DNA from: DASXTS01 sp036505275
Lineage (GTDB): Bacteria; Actinomycetota; Actinomycetes; Mycobacteriales; Pseudonocardiaceae
Direction: 5' to 3'
NCBI GenBank assembly: GCA_036505275.1
Contig: DASXTS010000474.1
Span: forward strand, 1-20,534
Length of the DNA: 20,534 bases
In this document: one piece after another, positions 14,267 to 19,714 of the stretch
Position numbering within the stretch: position 1 is the first letter of the stretch
How the letters are laid out: the number at the start of each line of letters is the position of its first letter
The notes under the pieces: model-generated
Database searches by the model: none
The model's input: only the letters and a program-made list of their open reading frames with translations
What the model was told of the DNA's origin: nothing
Made by a program: the position numbers and the translations under genes

Positions 14267-15589
14267 ATGGCGACCTCGACCGCGGTATCCGCCCGCGCGG
14301 TGCTACGGCTCGCGCTGCCCGCGCTCGTGGTGCTGGCCGCCGAGCCGCTGTACCTGCTGGTGGACACCGCCGTTGTTGGACATCTTGGCGCCGTGCCGCT
14401 GGCCGGCCTGGCCGTCGCCGGCGTCGTGCTCTACCAGGCGCCCACCCAACTGATCTTCCTTTCGTACGGCACGACGGCGCGCACCGCGCGGCTGCATGGC
14501 GCCGGCCGGCGCGCCGAGGCGGTGGCCGAGGGTGTGCAGGCCACCTGGTTGGCGCTGCTGCTCGGCGGCGCGTTCCTGGCCGTCGGCCAGCTCGCCGCGC
14601 GGCCGATCGTGACCGCCCTGGCCGGCGACGGCCCGATCGCGGATGCCGCCCTGACCTGGCTGCGCATTGCCCTGTTCGGAGTGCCGTTCGTGCTGGTGGC
14701 GCTGGCCGGCAACGGCTGGCTGCGGGGAGTACAGGACACCGTGCGGCCGCTGCGCTACGTGCTTGCCGGCAACGGGCTGTCCGCACTGCTCTGCCCGGTG
14801 CTGGTGTACGGCGTCGGCCCGGCGCCGCGGCTCGGCCTGGCCGGCTCCGCGCTGGCCAATGTGGCCGCCCAGCTGGTCTCGGCGGCGCTGTTCGCCCACG
14901 CGCTGCACCAGGAGCGGGTGCCGCTGCGGCCGCGCTGGTCGGTGATGCGCCAGCAGCTCCGGCTCGGCCGGGACCTTCTGGTGCGCAGCCTGGCGTTCCA
15001 GGTGTGCTTCCTGTCCGCCGCGTCGGTGGCGGCCAGGACCTCCGCCGCGGCGGCCGCCGCGCATCAGATCGTGCTGCAGCTCTGGGTGTTCCTCGCCCTG
15101 GTGCTGGATTCGTTGGCGATCGCGGCGCAGTCGCTGGTCGGCGCCGCGCTCGGGGCCGGCGACGCCCGCGCCGCCAGGGCGGTGGCCACCAGGGTCACCC
15201 GGTACGGCCTGTGGCTCGGCCTCGCCCTCGGCGTGCTGTTCGCCGCGGCCGAGCCGGTGCTGCCGCGCGCCTTCACCAGCGACGCCAGCGTGCTCGGGCA
15301 GATCCCGTACGCCTGGTGGATCTTCGCGGGGCTGCAGCCGGTGGCCGGTGTGGTCTTCGCCCTCGACGGCGTGCTGCTCGGCGCCGGCGACGCCGGCTAC
15401 CTGCGCACCGCGACCGTGGTCGCCGCCGTCGTCGGCTTCCTGCCGCTGATCTGGGCGGCTCTGCTGCTCGGCTGGGGGCTGCTCGGCATTTGGGCAGGGT
15501 TGGCCGCGTTCATTCTGGTGCGGCTCGCATTCGTGGTGCTGCGCGCCCGCGGCGACCGGTGGGCGGTCACCGGGGCGGTCCGCGGGTAG
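14267..15589 (+). CDS. MATE family efflux transporter, DinF-like
   Basis: A 440-residue polytopic membrane protein with about twelve hydrophobic segments in two similar halves, as in the MATE family of cation-coupled drug exporters. The first segment, LALPALVVLAAEPLYLLVDT, followed by AVVGHLGAVPLAGLAV, is typical of the DinF branch; QIVLQLWVFLALVLDSLAIAAQSLVGAALGAG marks the start of the second half's core. It lies 17 nt after the nrnA stop. Substrate is unknown; the gene is usually found here in Pseudonocardiales-like genomes with no established link to ribosome assembly. The start at ATG 14267 is supported by the TAACGT hexamer 7 nt upstream rather than by a ribosome site. Length and start context look complete. 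Confidence 0.92.
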   Translation: MATSTAVSARAVLRLALPALVVLAAEPLYLLVDTAVVGHLGAVPLAGLAVAGVVLYQAPTQLIFLSYGTTARTARLHGAGRRAEAVAEGVQATWLALLLGGAFLAVGQLAARPIVTALAGDGPIADAALTWLRIALFGVPFVLVALAGNGWLRGVQDTVRPLRYVLAGNGLSALLCPVLVYGVGPAPRLGLAGSALANVAAQLVSAALFAHALHQERVPLRPRWSVMRQQLRLGRDLLVRSLAFQVCFLSAASVAARTSAAAAAAHQIVLQLWVFLALVLDSLAIAAQSLVGAALGAGDARAARAVATRVTRYGLWLGLALGVLFAAAEPVLPRAFTSDASVLGQIPYAWWIFAGLQPVAGVVFALDGVLLGAGDAGYLRTATVVAAVVGFLPLIWAALLLGWGLLGIWAGLAAFILVRLAFVVLRARGDRWAVTGAVRG

Positions 15590-15592
15590 GCT
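15587..15592 (+). promoter_or_regulatory. -10 hexamer TAGGCT overlapping the dinF-like stop
   Basis: TAGGCT includes the TAG stop of the transporter and lies exactly 7 nt before the GTG at 15600. No Shine-Dalgarno precedes that GTG (GCCGCCC spacer). The third instance in the window of the TANNNT-N7-start pattern. Confidence 0.45.
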
Positions 15593-15599
15593 GCCGCCC

Positions 15600-16064
15600 G
15601 TGTCCCGCCGGGTCCAGATCGAGATGACCGACGACGAGGTGCAGGCCTTCCTCGCCGAGCAGCGCACGATCATCTGCGCCAGTCTCGGCCCCGACGGCTG
15701 GCCGCACCTGGCGCCGCTGTGGCACGTGCTGCGCGGTGGCCGCGTCTGGGCCTGGACCTACGCCGCCTCGCAGAAGGTGCGCAACCTGGAGCGCGACCCG
15801 CGCGCCAGCCTGCAGGCCGAGGCCGGCGAGAGCTACGACCAGCTGCGCGGCGTGCTGCTGCGCACCACCGTGACCCTGCACCGCGCCACCGAGGACCTGG
15901 AGGACCTCGGCGCCGAGATATTCCAGCGTCACCACGGCGGGCTGACCGCCGAGGTGATGACCATGGTTCGCAAGCAGGCCGCCAAGCGGGTCGGCCTCGA
16001 GTTCGTGCCGGCCGCCCCGCCGGCCACCTGGGACCACCGCAAACTCGCCGCCGGCGTGTACTAG
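15600..16064 (+). CDS. PPOX-class flavin/F420-dependent oxidoreductase
   Basis: A 154-residue split beta-barrel protein of the pyridoxamine 5'-phosphate oxidase-like superfamily, which binds FMN or, in many actinobacteria, F420. Visible family features are the opening TDDEVQAFLAEQRTIICASL, the DGWPHLAPLWHVL strand pair, TYAASQKVRNLERDPRASL (54-72, cofactor phosphate region) and a C-terminal TWDHRKLAAGVY. Cofactor and substrate cannot be decided from sequence. It starts 10 nt after the transporter stop with GTG and no ribosome site, and ends 3 nt before truB. The proximity to ribF is suggestive of a flavin link but is only positional. Confidence 0.88.
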   Translation: MSRRVQIEMTDDEVQAFLAEQRTIICASLGPDGWPHLAPLWHVLRGGRVWAWTYAASQKVRNLERDPRASLQAEAGESYDQLRGVLLRTTVTLHRATEDLEDLGAEIFQRHHGGLTAEVMTMVRKQAAKRVGLEFVPAAPPATWDHRKLAAGVY

Positions 16065-16067
16065 GCC

Positions 16068-17054
16068 GTGGCCGCCGGCGGCATTGTCGAGCCCGGACTG
16101 CTGATCATGGACAAACCGGCCGGGCTGACCTCGCACGACGTGGTGGCCAGGGTCCGCCGGATCCTGGCCACCCGAGCCGTCGGGCATGCCGGCACGCTGG
16201 ACCCGATGGCCACCGGGGTGCTGGTGCTGGGCGTCGGCCGGGCCACCAAGCTGCTCGGCCACCTCGCGCTGGACGACAAGGCATACCTGGCCACCATCCG
16301 CTTGGGCGTGTCGACCACCACCGACGACGCCGAGGGCGAGCCGCTGCGCCGCGAGCGCGCCGGCGGTTCCGACCTGCACACCGGCGGCTCCGACCTGGAC
16401 GCCGGCGGTTCTGACCTGGACGCCGGCGGTTCTGACCTGGACGCCAGCGCGGTTGAGCGGGCCGCCATCGAGGCCGGTATGGCCGGCCTCACCGGCCGCA
16501 TCGAGCAGGTGCCCAGCACCGTGAGCGCGATCAAGGTGGGCGGCCGGCGCGCGTACGCCCTGGCCCGCGGCGGCGAGCCGGTGGCCCTGGCCGCTCGCCC
16601 GGTCACGGTGTCCCGTTTCGACCTGCTCGACCTGCGCCGCGGGGACGGCGTGACCGACCTGGACGTGCTGGTGGAGTGCTCCACCGGCACCTACGTCCGG
16701 GCACTGGCCCGCGACCTGGGCGCGGCGCTGCGGGTGGGCGGCCACCTCACCGCGCTGCGCCGCACCCGCGTCGGGCCGTTCGGGCTGGACCGAGCTGGGA
16801 CGCTCGCCGAGCTGGAGGCCCTGCCACGGGTGTCGCTCACGCTGGACGAGGCGGTCGCTGCGGCGTTTCCCCGCCGCGACGTGGACGCCGCCGCGGCGCG
16901 CGACCTCTCGCACGGCCGCCCCCTGCCACCGGCCGGGGTCGCCGGCACCCTTGGCGTGTTCGGCCCCGACGGTCGCGCGGTGGGTCTGGTGGCCGAACGC
17001 GATGGCGCCGCCCGCGCCGTGGTCGTGCTGCGGCCGGCCGCCGGTGGGTCGTGA
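16068..17054 (+). CDS. truB: tRNA pseudouridine(55) synthase TruB with repeat insertion
   Basis: A 328-residue enzyme that converts U55 of the tRNA T-loop to pseudouridine. The catalytic Asp45 is in GHAGTLDPMATGVL (39-52). KAYLATIRLGVST, QVPSTVSAIKVGG, GRRAYALAR and CSTGTYVRALARDLG are the other family blocks, and a small C-terminal PUA-like part follows from about 250. After TDDAEGEPLRRER there is a 28-residue insertion (99-126) of four GGSDLDA-type heptads, in the region corresponding to the thumb loop in known structures. All catalytic blocks remain intact, so the enzyme is likely active. The GTG start is 3 nt after the PPOX stop with no ribosome site, implying coupled translation. Confidence 0.96.
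   Translation: MAAGGIVEPGLLIMDKPAGLTSHDVVARVRRILATRAVGHAGTLDPMATGVLVLGVGRATKLLGHLALDDKAYLATIRLGVSTTTDDAEGEPLRRERAGGSDLHTGGSDLDAGGSDLDAGGSDLDASAVERAAIEAGMAGLTGRIEQVPSTVSAIKVGGRRAYALARGGEPVALAARPVTVSRFDLLDLRRGDGVTDLDVLVECSTGTYVRALARDLGAALRVGGHLTALRRTRVGPFGLDRAGTLAELEALPRVSLTLDEAVAAAFPRRDVDAAAARDLSHGRPLPPAGVAGTLGVFGPDGRAVGLVAERDGAARAVVVLRPAAGGS
16362..16445 (+). repeat. 21-bp x4 minisatellite inside truB
   Basis: Four tandem 21-bp units encode GGSDLHT and three GGSDLDA. Copies 3 and 4 (16404-16424 and 16425-16445) are identical at the DNA level, indicating recent slippage; copy 2 differs by two bases. The unit length is a multiple of three, so copy changes keep frame. Confidence 0.9.
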
Positions 17055-17101
17055 GTACCTGACAGTGCCCTGGCACGCAATAGCGCGCACGAGGGCACCC
17101 G

Positions 17102-17107
17102 TAGGGT
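17102..17107 (+). promoter_or_regulatory. -10 hexamer TAGGGT, leaderless start pattern for ribF
   Basis: TAGGGT is exactly 7 nt before the ATG at 17115, with TGCGGCC between and no Shine-Dalgarno. Upstream in the 60-nt gap, GTGCCCT (17065-17071) and AGGGCAC (17092-17098) form an inverted repeat that overlaps the expected -35 region and could be a terminator for truB or an operator. Confidence 0.5.
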
Positions 17108-17114
17108 TGCGGCC

Positions 17115-18056
17115 ATGCAGCGCTGGCGAGGGCTCGAGCCGATCCCGGGCGGGTGGGGGCGGTGCGTGCTCACCATCGGCGTGTTCGACGGCGTGCACCG
17201 CGGTCACCAGGCGCTGATCGGCAGGGCCGTCGAGCTGGCGAACAAGCGCGGCGTGCCGTCGGTGCTCATGACGTTCGACCCGCATCCGGCGGAGGTGGTG
17301 CGGCCGGGCAGCCACCCGGCCCAGCTCACCTCGCTGCGCCGCCGGGCGGAGCTGATCGAGGAGCTCGGCATTGACGTGTTCTGCGTGCTGCCGTTCACCG
17401 CGGAGCTATCCAGGATGCAGGCCGACGAGTTCGTGCACGAGATCCTGGTCGACCGGCTGCATGTGGCCGCTGTGGTGGTGGGGGAGAACTTCACGTTCGG
17501 CCACAAGGCCGCCGGCAACGTCGAGCTGCTGCGCCACCTCGGCAGCCGGTTCGGCTTCATCGCCGATGGGTTCGCGCTGGTCACCGACGACTCGCTGACC
17601 TACTCGTCGACCTACATCAGGGCGTGTATCGACGCCGGCGACGTCACCGGCGCGGCCGACGCGCTGGGCCGCCCGCACCGGTTGGAGGGCATCGTGGTCC
17701 GCGGCGACCGGCGCGGGCGGGAACTCGGCTACCCGACGGCCAACCTGTCCATCGCCCGGTACGCGGCGGTGCCGGCCGATGGCGTGTACGTGTGCCGGTT
17801 CGTGCACCGCGGCCGGCTGCTGCCGGCGGCCGTGTCGGTGGGCAGCAACCCGACGTTCTCCGGCCGGGAGCGCACGGTGGAGGCCTACGTGCTGGATCAG
17901 GACGCCGACTACTACGGGGAGAACGTCGGGCTCGACTTCGTCGCTCGGCTGCGGGACATGGAGCGGTTCGCCACCATCAACGAGCTGCGGGCCCAGATCG
18001 CCGACGACGTGGCCGACACCCGGCGGCTGCTGGCCGGCGACGAAACCGCCCCATGA
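17115..18056 (+). CDS. ribF: Bifunctional riboflavin kinase / FAD synthetase
   Basis: A 313-residue cytoplasmic enzyme that phosphorylates riboflavin to FMN and adenylates FMN to FAD. The N-terminal adenylyltransferase domain has GVFDGVHRGH (22-31) with its HxGH-like element, FDPHP (54-58), GENFTFGHKAAGN (123-135) and YSSTYIR (163-169). The C-terminal kinase domain begins at about 186 with RLEGIVVRGD and carries GRELGYPTAN (201-210) and VGSNPTF (242-248). Its product serves flavoenzymes in general. It is separated from truB by 60 nt and appears to have its own promoter. The start is fixed by the conserved MQRWRGLE opening and the -10 pattern. Confidence 0.96.
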   Translation: MQRWRGLEPIPGGWGRCVLTIGVFDGVHRGHQALIGRAVELANKRGVPSVLMTFDPHPAEVVRPGSHPAQLTSLRRRAELIEELGIDVFCVLPFTAELSRMQADEFVHEILVDRLHVAAVVVGENFTFGHKAAGNVELLRHLGSRFGFIADGFALVTDDSLTYSSTYIRACIDAGDVTGAADALGRPHRLEGIVVRGDRRGRELGYPTANLSIARYAAVPADGVYVCRFVHRGRLLPAAVSVGSNPTFSGRERTVEAYVLDQDADYYGENVGLDFVARLRDMERFATINELRAQIADDVADTRRLLAGDETAP

Positions 18057-18071
18057 GGAGGAGGGGGACCC

Positions 18072-18578
18072 GTGCAAGGCCAGCCGCCGGGTATCGGCCA
18101 CGTCCAGCGCAATGTGGCCCTGCAGCGGCAGTGGTACGGCGAGCCGCTCGGTGACCGGGTGCGCCGCCTGGTGGTCGCCTTCGCGGTGTCGCAGGCGCAG
18201 CTGGCCGACGTGCTGGGGGTCAGCCCGCCGATGCTCAGCCAGCTCATGAGCGGGCGCCGTGCCAAGATCGGCAACCCGGCCGTGCTGGCCCGCATGGTCA
18301 TGTTGGAACGCCGGGTGCTCACGCCGGACGTGGCCTCCGGTGACCGGGCGGCCATCCGCCGCGCGCTGGAGGAGGTGCGCGACTCGCGACCGACCGTGAG
18401 CCACGGCAGCATTCCGCACGGCAGCATTCCGGTGGCCGAGGGCGACGCCGAGGAGAGCGCACTGGTCGCGCTGCGCCGGGTGGTCGGCCGCGATGAGCTG
18501 GTCGGGGCCGCCGAGGCACTGGACGGCCGGTTCCCCTCGGTGGCCGGCCTGCTGCGCAGGGCCGCGGCCGAGTCGTAG
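18072..18578 (+). CDS. XRE-like helix-turn-helix DNA-binding protein
   Basis: A 168-residue predicted transcription regulator. Residues about 27-75 contain a lambda-repressor-type helix-turn-helix: LVVAFAVSQAQLADVLGVSP, then PMLSQLMSGRRAKIGNPA, with the recognition helix around 51-61. The C-terminal part (125-168) is helical, ending in FPSVAGLLRRAAAES, and may dimerise. A duplicated HGSIP linker lies at 111-120. GTG start, with an extended AGGAGGAGGGGG just upstream and only 15 nt from the ribF stop, so it is likely co-transcribed with ribF. I have seen similar small regulators beside ribF/rpsO in related genomes but know of no target. The inverted repeats near rpsO and pnp are possible sites by proximity only. 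Confidence 0.85.
   Translation: MQGQPPGIGHVQRNVALQRQWYGEPLGDRVRRLVVAFAVSQAQLADVLGVSPPMLSQLMSGRRAKIGNPAVLARMVMLERRVLTPDVASGDRAAIRRALEEVRDSRPTVSHGSIPHGSIPVAEGDAEESALVALRRVVGRDELVGAAEALDGRFPSVAGLLRRAAAES
18402..18431 (+). repeat. Perfect 15-bp tandem duplication
   Basis: CACGGCAGCATTCCG occurs twice without mismatch, encoding HGSIPHGSIP in the linker of the HTH regulator. Perfect identity implies a recent in-frame duplication. Confidence 0.9.
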
Positions 18579-18590
18579 CGGGCGCATGCG

Positions 18591-19094
18591 GTGCGGTTGT
18601 TCAGCGCGGTGTGGCCCTCCGAGACGGCTCTGGCGCACCTGGCCACGGCCGTGGGCCGGGTGGAGCTGCCGGCGGGTGCGCGGCCGGTGCCGCCCGAGAA
18701 GTGGCACCTCACCCTGGCGTTCTACGGCAACGACGCGAGCCCGCAGGAGCGGGCGGAACACCTGGACGAGCAGGTGGCCGGGCTCGCCGCGCCGGAACTT
18801 CGGCTGGCCGGCGCCGGCACGTTCGGCGGGGTGCTCTGGGTCGGCGTCGAGGGGGCGACGCCCAGGGACGGGGCCGCCCTGGATGCGCTGGCCGCGGCCG
18901 CCGGCGCCGGCGAGACGTTCCGGCCGCATGTCACGGTGGCCCGCTGGCGGCAGCACCGTCCTCGCCGGCGGTTGGCCGAGCAGTTGGCCGGCTACCGCGG
19001 CCCAGCGTGGACCGTGTCGCAGGTGAGCCTGGTGCGCAGCGGGCTCGGCGCGGGGTACACCACCGTGCACCGGGTGGCGCTGGCCTCCTGGTAA
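18591..19094 (+). CDS. thpR: RNA 2',3'-cyclic phosphodiesterase (2'-5' RNA ligase family)
   Basis: A 167-residue member of the 2H phosphoesterase family. The two diagnostic histidine motifs are present: HLTL (His39) in KWHLTLAFYGN and HVTV (His113) in RPHVTVARW, placed symmetrically as in the bilobal fold. Family members open 2',3'-cyclic phosphates and can join RNA ends through 2'-5' bonds; the physiological substrate is unclear. The GTG at 18591 starts the expected MRLFSAVWPS; the nearby ATG at 18586 is out of frame. It follows the HTH gene by 12 nt, with no evident ribosome site. It fits the RNA-processing theme of the cluster. Confidence 0.92.
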   Translation: MRLFSAVWPSETALAHLATAVGRVELPAGARPVPPEKWHLTLAFYGNDASPQERAEHLDEQVAGLAAPELRLAGAGTFGGVLWVGVEGATPRDGAALDALAAAAGAGETFRPHVTVARWRQHRPRRRLAEQLAGYRGPAWTVSQVSLVRSGLGAGYTTVHRVALASW

Positions 19095-19116
19095 CCTTGC
19101 TGGTTGGGTCCGGCTG

Positions 19117-19156
19117 CGGTCCGTGGCGGCCGGTACCGTCTGGTCGACACGGACCG
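19117..19156 (+). promoter_or_regulatory. rpsO upstream inverted repeat and candidate -10
   Basis: CGGTCCGTG (19117-19125) and CACGGACCG (19148-19156) are a perfect 9-bp inverted repeat with a 22-nt spacer. The spacer holds TACCGT (19134-19139), a TANNNT hexamer whose start point would fall near 19146. If that promoter is used, the repeat is a DNA operator-like element flanking it. If transcription comes from upstream, it is an RNA hairpin ending just before the rpsO ribosome site (AGGAG, 19164-19168). Confidence 0.4.
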
Positions 19157-19178
19157 TAGATCGAGGAGTACCGCACAC

Positions 19179-19448
19179 GTGGCGCTGTCCGCCGACACCA
19201 AGAAGTCCATTCTCGCCGAGTACCAGGTGCACGACGGTGACACCGGCTCGCCAGAGGCCCAGGTCGCCCTGCTGACCAAGCGGATCCGGGACCTCACCGA
19301 GCACCTACGCCAGCACAAGCACGATCACCACTCCCGCCGCGGCCTGCTGCTCATGGTCGGCCGCCGCCGGCGGCTGCTGCAGTACCTCAAGGACGTGGAT
19401 ATCGAGCGCTACCGTTCGCTCATCGAGCGGTTGCAACTGCGTCGATAG
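19179..19448 (+). CDS. rpsO: 30S ribosomal protein S15
   Basis: An 89-residue protein of normal length that binds 16S rRNA helices 20-22 and forms a bridge to the 50S subunit. The whole family sequence is recognisable: ALSADTKKSILAEYQVHDGD, TGSPEAQVALLTKRI, LTEHLRQHKHDHHSRRGLL and the GRRRRLLQYLK segment, ending LQLRR. GTG start with AGGAG (19164-19168) 10 nt upstream. In many bacteria S15 represses its own mRNA through a leader structure, so the inverted repeat at 19117-19156 is of interest. It is followed by a terminator-like hairpin and then pnp, the classical rpsO-pnp arrangement. Confidence 0.98.
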   Translation: MALSADTKKSILAEYQVHDGDTGSPEAQVALLTKRIRDLTEHLRQHKHDHHSRRGLLLMVGRRRRLLQYLKDVDIERYRSLIERLQLRR

Positions 19449-19453
19449 ACCTC

Positions 19454-19483
19454 GAGGGGGAGCGGCCTGGGCTGCTCCCCCTC
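19454..19483 (+). terminator. rpsO hairpin terminator or processing site
   Basis: GAGGGGGAGC (19454-19463) pairs perfectly with GCTCCCCCTC (19474-19483) around a 10-nt loop, 5 nt after the rpsO stop. There is no T-tract; instead an A/C-rich stretch follows. In Escherichia coli and Streptomyces the rpsO-pnp gap holds hairpins used for termination and RNase III processing, so either role is plausible. Confidence 0.7.
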
Positions 19484-19575
19484 AGCACAAGCCCAACACA
19501 ACACCGAACAAACACACCGAACAACAAACACCGAACAACACCGCCGCACCACCGACGGGACAGCCCGCCCGCCGG
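19483..19575 (+). other. T-free A/C-rich stretch with CACCGAACAA repeats
   Basis: No T occurs for 93 nt, and G is rare in the first 70. CACCGAACAA is repeated perfectly at 19502-19511, 19515-19524 and 19529-19538. Such RNA would be unstructured and C-rich/G-poor, the property of Rho-loading (rut) sites and of RNA-binding protein targets. The composition differs sharply from the surrounding GC-rich DNA. Confidence 0.7.
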
Positions 19576-19635
19576 TCCTCGGTAGTGGCACCCGACACCG
19601 CCACACGTGCATAGCCCGCCAGAGCGTTGCGAGTG

Positions 19636-19647
19636 CTTCGATCGAAG
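19636..19647. repeat. 12-bp perfect palindrome in the pnp leader
   Basis: CTTCGATCGAAG is a perfect palindrome in the pnp upstream region. It could be a protein-binding site; it does not match the actinobacterial LexA box. It may be chance. Confidence 0.35.
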
Positions 19648-19656
19648 ACCGGCCGC

Positions 19657-19706
19657 CTCCTCGCCGGGTGCCCCCAGTCGATGGGAGCTGCGGCACACCG
19701 GAGGAG
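19657..19706 (+). promoter_or_regulatory. Hairpin pairing the pnp Shine-Dalgarno
   Basis: CTCCTC (19657-19662) pairs with the whole GAGGAG ribosome site (19701-19706). CGG (19665-19667) then pairs with CCG (19698-19700), and GTGCC (19668-19672) with GGCAC (19692-19696), separated by small bulges. A 4-bp CCCA/TGGG stem (19673-19676, 19682-19685) nests inside. In this fold the pnp ribosome site is fully closed, as expected for a translational control element. Confidence 0.5.
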
Positions 19707-19714
19707 ACATCCAA

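Noticed and set aside
15567..17315. A 582-codon minus-strand frame opposite PPOX, truB and ribF, and a similar one at 17406-19304
   Set aside because: High-GC mirror frames; the plus strand carries complete known families over the same span.
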